A stretch of DNA of 64,000 bases from Streptomyces sp. SAI-127 (GCF_029894425.1 NZ_JARXYJ010000003.1:248001-312000), one strand, 5' to 3'; positions 25,606 to 34,359 are shown, counted from the first letter of the stretch. Made by a program: numbers and translations. Notes: a model not told the origin generated them from the letters alone.

Positions 25606-28119
25606 ATGAGCAAGGAGAGTGCCGGCGGCGGGAGCCGCCGTGGTGTGCGGGGTGGGCAGGTCGCGGTCGGTGGTGATGCCGCTGGTGCCGCGCTTGGGCC
25701 GAACGCGCGAGTGGTCAACCGCACCACGATCAACATCAATGTGCGGCCCGAGATGGGATGGCCGTTGCGGGTGGGGGCGGTGCCGCCGCTGGCGTCCTCG
25801 TTCCTGCCCCGCACTGCCCTGAGGGCACTTGTCGAGACGGCGCGTGATCCCGGCCAGGACGTGGAGCTCGGAGAGGCCACCGAAGCGGGACGGGTGCTGG
25901 CGGGCGAGGGCGGAGTCGGCAAGTCCCAGCTGGCTGTGTCCTACTACCTGCGCTCAAGTGCAGACTTGGCGGTGTGGACGACAGCAAAGGGTGGAATCGC
26001 CCGGCTGGTCGGCGACTTCGCCGAGACTGCCAGGCGCCTGCAGGCCCCCGGCGCGGAAGGGGAAAACGAAGAGGCTGATGCGCGGGCTCTGCTGGAGTGG
26101 CTGCGGGGCACCGAGCGCAGTTGGCTAGTGGTGATCGACGACGTCGACGACCTGGACGCGGTGCTGCCCGGGTGGCCCCACCCGCATCCGCGCGGCTGCG
26201 TGCTGGCCACCACCCGCCGGCGCAAAGCCCTCGGCGCCGGCCGCACCCGCATCGACGTCGGCGCCTTCACCGCCGCAGAGTCGGACCGTTACCTGCACGA
26301 ACGCGCCCCCGGCCTGCCCACACACCCCGGCGCCTGCGCGGAGCACGAGTGTCCGGCGGCGCCCATTGGGCAGTTGCTGGGATACCTCCCGCTAGCGCTG
26401 TCGCACGCCGCCGCCTACCTGCTCAACAACACCGACGTCAGCCCGGGTGCGTATGCGCGGATGCTGGCCGAGCCCGGGCGTGCGCTGGCCGAGGTCCTGC
26501 CCGCGGACGGTGCCGACGGCTACGGGCAGGCTGTCCACGCCACGATGCTGATCAACCTCAGCGCTGTCGAAGCCGCCGAGGACCGCCCCGGCCTGGCCCG
26601 CGCGGTCCTGAGTACCCTCGCCCTGCTGGATCCCAACGGCTCACCCCCCGCCTTGTGGACCCACCCCGTAGCCTTGACCGCCCTGACCGGACCGGGCCCA
26701 AGCTTGTGGCAGCGCCTTCGCCACCCAACCATCGCCCGCAACATGCCCGCACCCGTACCCGCGCTGCACGGGGCCACCGCCGCACAGGTCCGCGAGTGCC
26801 TGCGTCTGATGCACCGTTACAGCCTGATCACCTACACTGCCCCGGACCAGGCAGTGATCCGGATCCACGCCCTCACCGCGCGCGCTGCCCGCGACATCAC
26901 CCCCCACGAACAGGGCTACGCGCTCGCGCGCCGGACAGCCGACGCCCTCCTCGCCCTCTGGCCCCCTGTCGGGCGGGACCGGGCCCTGGAACAGGCCCTG
27001 CAGGACAACACCACTGCCGTGGACGACAACACCTCCCCAGTCCTCTACTGCCCAGATGCCCATCCGGCGCTGTACCAGGTCGGGGACCGCCTCGGTGAGG
27101 CCGGTCAGGACGCCGCCGCCCGCGACTACTTCCACACGCTTGCCGCCAGGACGTCCAGTTACTTGGGCCCGGACCACTCCAGCACCCTCCGCGCCCGGCA
27201 CAGCCACGCCAGGTGGCGGGGGGAGGCGGGAGATGCGCAGGGCGCCGCCGACACCCTCGCCGAACTGGTGCCGCACTACGTGCGGGTACTGGGCCCCGAC
27301 CACCGCGACACCCTTTCCACCCGGCGCAACCACGCCAGGTGGCGAGGGGAGACCGGGGATGCGCAAGGGGCCGCCGACACCTACGCCGAACTGGTGCCGC
27401 GTTACCTACGGGTGCTGGGACCGGACCACCCCGACACCCTCACCGTCCGGCACAACCTTGCCTACTGGCGGGGGGAGGCGGGGGATGCGCAGGGCGCCGC
27501 CGACACCCTCGCCGATCTAGTGCCGCACTACGTGCAGGTACTGGGCCCCGACCACCCCGACACCCTCACCACCCGGCACAGCCTCGGCCGGTGGCGGGGG
27601 GAGGCGGGGGATGCGCAGGGCGCCGCCGATACCCTCGCCGATCTGGTGCCGCACTTCCTGCGGGTACTGGGACCGGACCACCCCGACACCCTTTCCACCC
27701 GGCGCAACCACGCCAGGTGGCGGGGGGAGGCTGGGGATGCGCAGGGCGCCGCCGACACCCTCGCCGATCTGGTGCCGCACTACGTGCGGGTACTGGGACC
27801 GGACCACCCCGACACCCTTTCCACCCGGCGCAACCACGCCAGGTGGCGGGGGGAGGCTGGGGATGCGCAGGGCGCCGCCGACACCCTCGCCGATCTGGTG
27901 CCGCACTTCCTGCGAGTACTGGGCCCCGACCACCCCAGAACCCTCTCCACCCGGCACAGCCTCGGCCGGTGGCGGGGGGGAGGCTGGGGATGCGCAGGGC
28001 GCCGCCGATACCCTCGCCGAATTGGTGCCGCACTTCCTGCGAGTACTGGGCCCCGACCACCCCGACACGCTCCGCATTGTGAACGCTCTCGCCCGCTGGC
28101 AGGAGCGGGCGATGATTAG
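25606..28119 (+). CDS. STAND-type (NB-ARC-like) NTPase with TPR repeats, frameshifted at the 3' end
   Basis: The protein has a short motif region (residues 18-35), a P-loop NTPase domain with Walker A 'GEGGVGKS' (about 100-107), Walker B 'WLVVIDDVDD' (173-182) and 'VLATTRR' (199-205), a winged-helix-like region (about 380-450), and from residue 520 seven to eight TPR units of 42 residues beginning 'LGPDHPDTL'. This is the architecture of actinobacterial NB-ARC/TPR signal proteins; relatives include antiphage STAND sensors. There is no N-terminal effector domain, so the membrane protein upstream may serve as one. In unit 7 a G run has 7 instead of 6 bases, shifting the frame so the current product ends at 28119; without it the frame continues to 28138 with a proper last TPR. 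Confidence 0.82.
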   Translation: MSKESAGGGSRRGVRGGQVAVGGDAAGAALGPNARVVNRTTININVRPEMGWPLRVGAVPPLASSFLPRTALRALVETARDPGQDVELGEATEAGRVLAGEGGVGKSQLAVSYYLRSSADLAVWTTAKGGIARLVGDFAETARRLQAPGAEGENEEADARALLEWLRGTERSWLVVIDDVDDLDAVLPGWPHPHPRGCVLATTRRRKALGAGRTRIDVGAFTAAESDRYLHERAPGLPTHPGACAEHECPAAPIGQLLGYLPLALSHAAAYLLNNTDVSPGAYARMLAEPGRALAEVLPADGADGYGQAVHATMLINLSAVEAAEDRPGLARAVLSTLALLDPNGSPPALWTHPVALTALTGPGPSLWQRLRHPTIARNMPAPVPALHGATAAQVRECLRLMHRYSLITYTAPDQAVIRIHALTARAARDITPHEQGYALARRTADALLALWPPVGRDRALEQALQDNTTAVDDNTSPVLYCPDAHPALYQVGDRLGEAGQDAAARDYFHTLAARTSSYLGPDHSSTLRARHSHARWRGEAGDAQGAADTLAELVPHYVRVLGPDHRDTLSTRRNHARWRGETGDAQGAADTYAELVPRYLRVLGPDHPDTLTVRHNLAYWRGEAGDAQGAADTLADLVPHYVQVLGPDHPDTLTTRHSLGRWRGEAGDAQGAADTLADLVPHFLRVLGPDHPDTLSTRRNHARWRGEAGDAQGAADTLADLVPHYVRVLGPDHPDTLSTRRNHARWRGEAGDAQGAADTLADLVPHFLRVLGPDHPRTLSTRHSLGRWRGGGWGCAGRRRYPRRIGAALPASTGPRPPRHAPHCERSRPLAGAGDD
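27163..28046 (+). repeat. Tandem 126-bp repeats encoding TPR units
   Basis: Unit starts are at 27163, 27289, 27415, 27541, 27667, 27793 and 27919, with an eighth partial unit from 28046. Units 4-7 are almost identical in DNA, pointing to recent duplication or gene conversion. Each contains 'ARWRGEAGDAQGAADTLA' or a close variant. Confidence 0.92.
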
Positions 28120-28370
28120 CGACGCTCCCTCAGCTTGACCTTTTCCCTGGACCACGCTCCACATGGTGGACCTGCCAGGCGGCCCCCTCCGCGAGGGCTA
28201 TGTCGACCGCTGACTCTGCGGCAACCCGCGTGGCGAACGCAGGCCGCGTGCGATGACGGCGCCCGTTTGGCTGTGGTTGGCATCTGACGATGCACCGTCG
28301 CGGACCCTTGTCGGCGCTCCACAAACATCAAGGGTGCGCCGGGCGCAGGTCAGAGCTCCGCGCCATTCGC

Positions 28371-28652
28371 TCAGCCGAACAGCCGGCTAAGGAGGCCTTC
28401 GCCTGCTTCTTGATCAGAACTCTCTGCGGCCGGAGTCTCTCGTTGGTCGGAAATGCCCCCGATTCGATTCACGCCGTGCTCAGGCAACGAGCTCGGCATT
28501 TCATGTCCGACATGCTCTGGCTGGTCATTCCCGGAAGCGGATTGAACGATGCGGCCGCTGATCTCTTCGTCCCCGGCGGTGGCTGGGCCAATGCTGCCGA
28601 AGACTGTTGCGGCAGCCATGGCGGTTACGGTCAGGAGCTTGCGAATGCGCAT
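28371..28652 (-). CDS. Small secreted protein
   Basis: The 93-residue protein has a classical signal peptide: 'MRIRKLL' basic start, 'TVTAMAAATVFGS' hydrophobic core and a likely cleavage after 'GPATA'. The mature part of about 67 residues is acidic and polar without Cys, and does not match chaplins or rodlins. GGAG lies about 10 bases upstream of the ATG. It is convergent with the TPR NTPase gene; no partner is evident. Confidence 0.68.
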   Translation of the reverse strand: MRIRKLLTVTAMAAATVFGSIGPATAGDEEISGRIVQSASGNDQPEHVGHEMPSSLPEHGVNRIGGISDQRETPAAESSDQEAGEGLLSRLFG

Positions 28653-29006
28653 GTGGGGCGTTCTCCGTTCGAGTGCGGAACCCTGGACAGGCCTATATCA
28701 TCATCAACTACGAAATTAAATCCCAATGCGCCCATAAGTGGGCGAGGCGTACCATAAAGCAAGTGGACCGTGACGGGGAGTGCCGGCAGCTGTGCTCGTG
28801 CGTCGATCGTCAGCACACGCACCTCGTTCTCGCTGCGCCCGGTGCGGTTCCGCTCGTTGACCACGGTCGGCAGCGGCAAGCGCCCGCCACGGAGCCGGGA
28901 GGGTTCGCCGCGAACGGCGCGCGCCCGGCCTGATGCGCGGGTGCCATGCCGCCTGTGATGCCGTTCGCGCGGCCTGACGCCACCTCACCGACCGGCGCGG
29001 TGCGCA
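28653..29006. other. Gap with no clear gene
   Basis: A minus-strand frame over 28631-28879 gives 'ARAQLPALPVTVHLLYGT', faintly like SsgA-type sporulation proteins, but it is short, overlaps the secreted protein and has no ribosome site. The local A/T-rich patch near 28690-28740 probably holds the promoter of the secreted-protein gene. Confidence 0.3.
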
Positions 29007-29103
29007 CTACATGACGGTGGTGCGCGCACCCGGTGCGGGGTGCGCACCGCGTGCTTGGCCCAAGGCGGCGGCCTTCAGCGTCTCGAGGGCGTTCGCGACG
29101 TCC
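28986..29103. repeat. 118-bp direct repeat, copy 1
   Basis: The segment matches 34242-34359 in the same direction; the first 62 bases are identical. It contains several TGCGCAC-type short palindromes and, on the minus strand, the 3' end of a coding region. Confidence 0.88.
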
Positions 29104-29130
29104 TCAGGGTCATCGATGAGGTGGTCGATC
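29007..29130 (-). pseudogene. C-terminal remnant, paralogue of the 34263-34535 protein
   Basis: The minus strand gives 'RIDHLIDDPEDVANALETL' and then 'KAAALGQARGAHPAPGART' ending TVM and a stop. The same tail ends the protein at 34263-34535. Upstream a stop codon interrupts the frame at about 29150, so only the last 40 residues remain. The function is unknown. Confidence 0.55.
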
Positions 29131-29620
29131 CGCGCCCCCGGCGTCCGCTACGGCGGCGCTACGCCGGAGGACGGCCAGCACCCCGATTGCCACAGCGACG
29201 TTGCCGACCAACAACTGGGCCTTGCAGAACGCTGTTCAGCTGCCGCGGCTGAGGCCTCCGGTGGACACGAGGTGTCCGTGCCGAGTGCGTTCGGCACGGA
29301 CCCTATCCGCGTCGAACAGGACCCGCAGTGGTCGCACGTGCAGCATTTACCTGGCCCCCGGACGTCGCCACAGGCGCCCGCCTTGGCGGGCCGGGTGCGG
29401 CGTGCACCCCCGCACGACGATGCGCACTGCCATGCGGCAGTGCACTGCATCGTGCGCGCCCGGACCGGGAGCGTGCCGCACCGGGGCGTACCGCCGGCGG
29501 GGGAGTGCGGTGCATCGTGCATGACACGTCGCATCGCGCCCCGGCACCGTCGAGGGGTCGGTCATGCGGCGGCCCTGTGTAAAACTCCACGGCACACGAA
29601 ACGATTCGAAGGCAGGACAC
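29131..29620. other. Gap with a long imperfect hairpin
   Basis: No gene is supported here. The region is rich in TGCGC, GTGC and TGCAC words. A strong hairpin spans 29411-29456 (separate entry). The lipoprotein gene begins at 29621, so this could be its leader. Confidence 0.4.
29411..29456. repeat. Long imperfect inverted repeat
   Basis: The inner stem is GCACTGCC (29424-29431) and GGCAGTGC (29436-29443) with loop ATGC. The outer stem pairs CGCACGA and TGC on the left with GCATCGTGCG on the right, with a 3-base bulge on each side. About 18 base pairs form in total. It lies 165 bases before the lipoprotein ATG, so it may be an operator or an RNA structure. Confidence 0.65.
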
Positions 29621-30157
29621 ATGCGTGGGGTGGGAGTGGCCGTGACCGCGATAGCGGTGATGGCGGCGCTGACAGGTTGCGGCTGTGGTGACAGCGTCGG
29701 CGCAGCAGGCGGGCGGGCGACGACGACTGCTCGTGCGGCTGAAAAGGTGGCCAGGGACGAGGTGACCGTCGATGCCGTGCGGGGTGATGTCCGGTCTGCG
29801 GCCGCGGCTGCGGGGATCGGGCGGCTGGGTTTCCTCGACACGAGCAAGGCTGGCACTCCGTGCCGCGTGTTGGGGTTTTTGCGGACTGAGGACGTGCCGA
29901 AGCGTGAGGCCGTGGACTCGGTGTCTGCCGTGCTGAAAGCGCGGGGCTGGGGACAGATGGAGCAGGTGCCGGCCGAGGACGCCGACCAGGCTTGGCACCT
30001 GGTGAAGAACGGCTGGGAGATGTTCCTGGGAGCGGGGAAGGTCCCGGAGGGAGCGGGGATCGTGTTCGACGCGTCGGGAAAGGCGTGCGGGGTGCCCATG
30101 CCGTCCCGGCCTGCAGCCTCCGATATCGCGCCTCCTGAGCCGCCCGTCCTGCCCTGA
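29621..30157 (+). CDS. Lipoprotein of unknown function
   Basis: The 178-residue protein has a lipobox signal: 'VAVTAIAVMAALTGCGCG', with the modified Cys expected at about residue 20. The mature part has a charged helix and a compact domain with 'LGFLDTSKAGTPCRVLGFL' and 'DAVSAVLKARGWGQ'-like order, ending in a Pro-rich tail. It is membrane-attached outside the cell. I do not recognise the domain. No partner gene overlaps it. Confidence 0.72.
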   Translation: MRGVGVAVTAIAVMAALTGCGCGDSVGAAGGRATTTARAAEKVARDEVTVDAVRGDVRSAAAAAGIGRLGFLDTSKAGTPCRVLGFLRTEDVPKREAVDSVSAVLKARGWGQMEQVPAEDADQAWHLVKNGWEMFLGAGKVPEGAGIVFDASGKACGVPMPSRPAASDIAPPEPPVLP

Positions 30158-30481
30158 GCGCAGCCGCCCCTCTACGCTGCGGTGGGTCAGGCGGCGGCAG
30201 TGTCGTCGTCGCGCCGCCAGGCGGAAGAGGCAACCGCACGCGAGGCGGCCGAAGCGGAGGCGAAGAAGAAACCGTCGCCGTTTGTCCACGGTCATCGCCG
30301 GGCGGAAAGAGCGAATACGCACGTGCGAGACACGAAGGCTGACGCCACTCCGGTCATCATCTCTGTGCTGCGGGACACGTCAGGGCAGGGGCTCGATGTG
30401 GCGGGAACCGACTTGTGTTACTGACTTTGTTGGCGTGATGTCGTAGCTGACGGGTGGTGTGTGCTGCGGTAGGCCGCTGGT
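30158..30481. other. Gap with one weak reading frame
   Basis: A plus-strand frame from GTG 30182 to 30424 gives an Ala/Glu/Lys-rich start and a polar end. It has no clear ribosome site and no family, so I do not call it. The last 60 bases lead into the IS630-like fragment and resemble the sequence before the other IS630 copy at 61469. Confidence 0.35.
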
Positions 30482-31267
30482 ATGAGGTATCCGCAAGGGG
30501 GCGGGCTGACCGCCGAGTGGCAGGCGTTTCGTGAGCACATTCGGTTGCAGGCGGCCGAGTTGTTCGCTGCTGGTCAGGGCAATGCCGCGGTCGCCCGTGA
30601 GTTACGTGTCAGCGTGCGGTCCGTGCAGCGGTGGGGCTGGGCCTGGGAGGACGGTGAAGAGCGGGCCCTGGCTTCGAAGGGGCCGTTGTCCAGGCTGAAG
30701 GCCGGTGCAGGGACGGTCACGGTGGCGGTGCACGATGCCAGCCCCTCCCGCCCCGGCCGCAGCCGCTGGACGCGACCCGGCCGGGCACGAACAGGACCGG
30801 CGCTGACGTGGGCCGTGTCCGTGAGATGCCGCTCGCGTTGGGCGTGTGACAGGCCCGCACTGTGTCCGCGGTCCCTTGTCCGTTCCGGTGTCGGATGCGG
30901 GACCGCGCTCTGGCCGGGTTCGGCCCGGGCAGGCAGAGGCGCCGGGCGGTCATGGCCCGACAAGAGGTTCAGGGCCTCCGCACAAGGTCACGCGGCCCGC
31001 ACCGCGCAGCCTGTGGGGTGGAACGCAGCTGTGCGGGCCGGTCAAGGCTGGATCACCAGGGACACCCTGAACGCGTTGAAGGGCTCGGGACTGGTCCGGG
31101 TGGAGCGACTGGAGTCGGGACACCAGCTATGGGTGCTCACAGAGAAGGGCCACAAAGGTGTCCTCGCGCGACGGCGGGTCCGCGCGCGCCGCCGGGCAGC
31201 CCCTCCGTCAGGGCCTGCCAGACCTCCGGCTGCCACTGCTTGTCGTAGTCGACGCCCGGGTCGTTGA
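30482..31267 (+). pseudogene. Chimeric frame: IS630 N-terminus joined to replication-relaxation-like fragment
   Basis: The frame starts 'MRYPQGGGLTAEWQ' and reads an HTH ('AAVARELRVSVRSVQRWG') close to the IS630 transposase at 61469 ('[14 protein letters not shown]'). After about 30715 this similarity stops. Near 31030 the same open frame shows 'WITRDTLNALKGSGLVRVER' and 'GHQLWVLTEKGHKG', the winged-helix pattern of replication-relaxation-type proteins from integrative elements. The frame stays open for 261 codons only by chance of GC-rich DNA. Both parts are debris. Confidence 0.6.
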
Positions 31268-31648
31268 GGCGGGCGTGCGCGTCGACGGCTGCCTCGCAGG
31301 GACCAACCAAGCCGACAGGGACCGCCCGTTTGGCAGGGCCAACGTCAACTCGAGCGCGGTGTCGTTCACCTCTGGAGGTGACGGAATGGGCGGCGGTAGA
31401 GCCGTATTCCCGCCGTTGTGGAGCGCCATGACGGGTGAACGCCTGTATGGAGAAGGGTTTCTGCGCGCGGGAGGCCCTTGGTGCAGGACCGGAAAGTCGG
31501 ATCAAACCCGTAAGGAGGGATTGGCCTGCCGGTCCCTGGGCTGCCTACCGCGACCGCGGGTGGCGCCGCTCTCATAGGTCCGGTGCCGGCGGCATGAGCA
31601 CCCGGCACGGTCAGTGTGTATCCCGGCGCGGCAAAGGAATGGAATGGC
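31268..31648. other. Gap without a supported gene
   Basis: Minus-strand frames here show short ordered pieces such as 'VNDTALELTLALPNGRSLSA' near 31350 and 'DPGVDYDKQWQPEVWQAL' near 31240, in two different frames. They may be parts of one frameshifted gene, but I cannot identify it. The last part must contain the promoter of the jelly-roll gene at 31649. Confidence 0.3.
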
Positions 31649-32071
31649 ATGACGACTCCAGCGAATTACCGGAAGGGCTCGACGTGGCTCCAGACCATCC
31701 CGGTCGACTTCAACCACCCCCTCTCCGGCGCCGATCGCGCCGATGAGCGGATCTCCGAGGTCGAGGAACTCAAGATCCTCCACCCCGGAGTGTGGGAGAT
31801 CTCCTACCACGCCCGCTCGTACACCGGCGGAGCGGGTGAGCTCGTGCGCACCGCACTGTTCAAGAACGGCCAGCTCATCCCCGGCACGGAAGCCCTCACC
31901 GGCGGCGCGGTCATGCAGACCACCGCGGGGCAGACCATCCTGGAGAAGTTCGACGTCAACGACGTCATCACGCTCCACGCGTACCGCATCGGTGGGGGCA
32001 ACACCGCCGTCCTCAGCAACGGCGACGGACGTACGGGAGTCATGGCGCACTGGGTGAGCCCCGGGTTCTAG
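31649..32071 (+). CDS. Jelly-roll (C1q/BclA-like) protein
   Basis: The 140-residue protein has alternating beta strands without signal peptide or membrane helix: 'ILHPGVWEISYHARSYTGGA', 'LVRTALFKNGQLIPGTEA', 'QTTAGQTILEKFDVNDVITL' and 'VMAHWVSPGF'. This strand order, with a Gly-Asn-Gly hairpin and a last aromatic-rich strand, resembles C1q/TNF-type jelly-roll domains, as in the BclA C-terminal domain, which form trimers. The assignment is by pattern only. An AAAGGAAT site lies about 10 bases before the ATG. The beta-trefoil gene follows 211 bases downstream. Confidence 0.6.
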   Translation: MTTPANYRKGSTWLQTIPVDFNHPLSGADRADERISEVEELKILHPGVWEISYHARSYTGGAGELVRTALFKNGQLIPGTEALTGGAVMQTTAGQTILEKFDVNDVITLHAYRIGGGNTAVLSNGDGRTGVMAHWVSPGF

Positions 32072-32282
32072 GCCACTCATTTCGGGCGGCAAAGCCGGAC
32101 AAGGACGGCAGGAACAAAGAGGGGGGCGGGGGATGGCGCTCGTCATCGAACTTCGGCGTGGGATCCCGACCTCCCGGCCTGGACGGAAGCAGGGGCCGCG
32201 TCCCGCAGCGGGGGCGCTGAGGGGCTTCCAGTAAGGACCGTCCGGGTTCGAGACAGACATCGGCGGACAAGGGGAATTCCAG

Positions 32283-32861
32283 ATGGCGAACGAACTCAAG
32301 TACGGTGACCAGATCCACCTGCAGAACGGCTACGGCGGCTGGCAGGGCGGCTATCTCGACACCAACAGCGGCAACCCCGCACAGGGCTCCAAGTACGGCG
32401 TCTCGACCACCAACACACCGGCCCGCGCGAAGGGCACCGGCACCTGGGAGATCCTGTCCGCCTCCGGCAAGGCCGCGGGCCAGCCTGTCACCAGCGGCGA
32501 TCTGATCTACCTGCGCAACCTCTACGGCGGGGACGGCGGCTACCTCGACACCAACAGCGGTCCCACCACCACCCAGGCGAACGACGGCGCCAAGTACGAC
32601 GTCTCCACCTCCCCGGCCAGGGACCGCGCACCGGGAACCGGACGCTGGCGGATCTTCGCCCAGACCTCCGCCCCCGCCGACAAGAACGTCCGATTCGGCG
32701 ACACGGTCCTCCTCTGGAACACCTGGGACGGCAACGGCGGCTTCCTGGAGACCAACGGCGGCAGCTCCGACACCGGCGCCAAGTACGACGTCTGCACCAA
32801 CGCCTACTTCAACCGCAGTTCCAACGTCGCCGACTGGAAGATCCACCAGGCCCAAGGCTGA
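32283..32861 (+). CDS. Three-repeat beta-trefoil-like protein
   Basis: The 192-residue protein consists of three similar units of about 60 residues: '[20 protein letters not shown]', '[20 protein letters not shown]' and '[20 protein letters not shown]', each ending with a W-x-I strand ('GTWEIL', 'GRWRIF', 'ADWKIH'). Threefold repeats of this kind form beta-trefoils, which often bind sugars or other ligands. There is no signal peptide, so it probably stays in the cytoplasm or leaves by another route. It follows the jelly-roll gene in the same direction and is followed by a clear terminator. Confidence 0.72.
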   Translation: MANELKYGDQIHLQNGYGGWQGGYLDTNSGNPAQGSKYGVSTTNTPARAKGTGTWEILSASGKAAGQPVTSGDLIYLRNLYGGDGGYLDTNSGPTTTQANDGAKYDVSTSPARDRAPGTGRWRIFAQTSAPADKNVRFGDTVLLWNTWDGNGGFLETNGGSSDTGAKYDVCTNAYFNRSSNVADWKIHQAQG

Positions 32862-32874
32862 TCACACCAGCGTG

Positions 32875-32907
32875 CGAGCCCCGACGGCCACACACTGCCG
32901 GGGCTCG
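32875..32907 (+). terminator. Hairpin terminator after the beta-trefoil gene
   Basis: Arms CGAGCCCCG (32875-32883) and CGGGGCTCG (32899-32907) are exact reverse complements, 14 bases after the stop. No T tract follows, as is usual in Streptomyces. Confidence 0.75.
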
Positions 32908-33144
32908 GCGTGTCCACGGCTGGCCCGTATCCCGGGCTCACGCCGGGAGCCGCGCCCGCCCCCACCCTCACGCCTCACCGCACGGGGGAGCCGTGACGCG
33001 GCGAAATTCATCCCCACGGCTGAGGCCCGGGAGGACTGCGGATTTCGCCGCACCGGAAGGAATGCACGTGCCGCAGCCCGCTCGGTTGGGCAGCGGCCGG
33101 GGCGCCAAGATCGCACCATGGCTACCGAACGAGGGACGGAACCG

Positions 33145-33348
33145 ATGGCAACAGGCACTGTGAAGTGGTTCAACCCCGACAAGGGATACGGCTTCATCAG
33201 CCAGGACGATGGCGGCGCGGACGTGTTCGTGGAATCCGCAGCCATCCAGACCAATGGCCACAAGAGCCTGGAAGAGAACCAGCGGGTGGAGTTCGAGGTC
33301 ACCCAGGGCTCGAAGGGTCCACAAGCGGAAATGGTCCGCCCCCTGTAA
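33145..33348 (+). CDS. Cold-shock domain protein
   Basis: The 67-residue protein is a single cold-shock domain: '[19 protein letters not shown]' contains the RNP1-type motif, and 'DVFVESAAI' is the RNP2 region, in which the usual His after DVFV is Glu. These proteins bind single-stranded RNA and DNA and act as RNA chaperones. ATG 33145 has GAGGGA about 8 bases upstream; an in-frame ATG at 33118 would add 9 residues. The Glu in RNP2 may weaken nucleic acid stacking. Confidence 0.93.
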   Translation: MATGTVKWFNPDKGYGFISQDDGGADVFVESAAIQTNGHKSLEENQRVEFEVTQGSKGPQAEMVRPL

Positions 33349-33520
33349 CCCCTCGTTCTGTCTGTGCCCTGCTCCATCCGCGGGCCGATGGGGCAGGGCG
33401 CAGCCCGGGATTCGCCAACAGCATCCCGTTCAGGCCAGGCGCGCCGCCCGTACCTCCGTTGTCGGTGGCGGCTGGAACGCTGGTCGGATAAACCGAGACG
33501 AGCAGCTGCTGCGCGGCCGG

Positions 33521-33784
33521 GTGTACGGCCACGACCACGACGACCCTGACCCCGGCCCGCTGCCGTGGCAGACGTACGCCGCACTCGTAGGCGGGCCGCT
33601 GGACGGGCTGCTGCTGGACATCACGGGATAGCTGCCGGAAGAAGTCGACGACGGCGCTGCCCTGCCCACCGAAGTGTCGCGGTGGCCTGGCGGCCGCGCC
33701 CTGTACGACCCGCGCCCCGGCGAGCCGCGCACAGCGGGCCCGGGCGTGAGCTGCCGCCTGTACCACTCCGGCGACACCCCCTGA
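33521..33784 (+). pseudogene. Small conserved Streptomyces protein with in-frame stop
   Basis: The frame reads 'LPWQTYAALVGGPLDGLLLD', then 'ITG', TAG, and continues in the same frame with 'LPEEVDDGAALPTEV', 'GGRALYDPRPGEP' to a TGA at 33782. The uninterrupted form looks like a common small Streptomyces protein of unknown function in which Trp (TGG) follows ITG. One base change would restore it. The start is uncertain (GTG 33521). Confidence 0.5.
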
Positions 33785-33918
33785 CCACAACCCCGACCAC
33801 GGCAGGTCAGCGGGCTGCTCATCCGTCACCGTCGCCTTTGCCTGCGAGAGGGCTGCGCAGACGTTGCGTGAAGGGGGCCCCGAGCTGGTGATGCCGGAAC
33901 CGGGTGAACGAGACCGGG

Positions 33919-34161
33919 CTACTGCGGCCGTAGATCGTCGGGCAGCGGATCCAACGTCGTCCAGATCCTGACTGCCGCGGCAGGTGCTGCCATGGTCCAG
34001 GGCGGTGGTTCTTGGTAGGCGATGACCATGCTCAGTGGCAGTTGTTGGTCCATGTTGTAGTAGCCCAGAAAGAGCCCCAGGTCACGGCAGAGAGCGGAGG
34101 CTTCTCGCCCCGTCATCCCGACCACGTCAGGGACTTCGATACTTGCCAGCCTGGCACCCAT
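33919..34161 (-). CDS. Single PASTA-like domain protein
   Basis: From ATG 34161 the 80-residue product starts 'ASIEVPDVVGMTGREASALC', a typical PASTA beginning, followed by a helix, a strand with 'MVIAYQEPPPWTMAAPA' and a final 'VRIWTTL' strand. PASTA domains bind peptidoglycan or beta-lactams when extracellular, but no signal or anchor is visible here, so the role is unclear. A longer frame up to 34263 is Arg/His-rich and less likely. The stop lies 101 bases before the next gene's stop on the same strand. Confidence 0.6.
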   Translation of the reverse strand: MGARLASIEVPDVVGMTGREASALCRDLGLFLGYYNMDQQLPLSMVIAYQEPPPWTMAAPAAAVRIWTTLDPLPDDLRPQ

Positions 34162-34241
34162 CTCCGCACCATACGGTCGACAACGTCGCAGCGGCGAGGC
34201 TTTCGCGGTGCGGTGCGCACGATGCGCGCGCATCCGCACCA

Positions 34242-34359
34242 CACCGACCGGCGCGGTGCGCACTACATGACGGTGGTGCGCGCACCCGGTGCGGGGTGCG
34301 CACTGCGAGCCTGGCCCAAGGCGGCGGCCCTCAGCGTCCCCAGGGCGTCCGCCACGTCG
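34242..34359. repeat. 118-bp direct repeat, copy 2
   Basis: Copy of 28986-29103, same orientation. On the minus strand it covers the 3' end of the intact 34263-34535 gene and its downstream flank. Confidence 0.88.

Noticed and set aside
27163..28046. CRISPR array
   Set aside because: The regular 126-base repeats are coding TPR units with no unique spacers.
28371..28652. Chaplin or rodlin
   Set aside because: It has a signal peptide and similar size, but lacks the chaplin Gly-Asn/Cys pattern and the rodlin repeat.
28631..28879. SsgA-like protein on the minus strand
   Set aside because: Only a faint local resemblance, overlaps the secreted protein gene, and has no ribosome site.
30182..30424. 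Small Ala/Glu/Lys-rich protein
   Set aside because: No ribosome site, no family pattern and composition typical of spurious frames.
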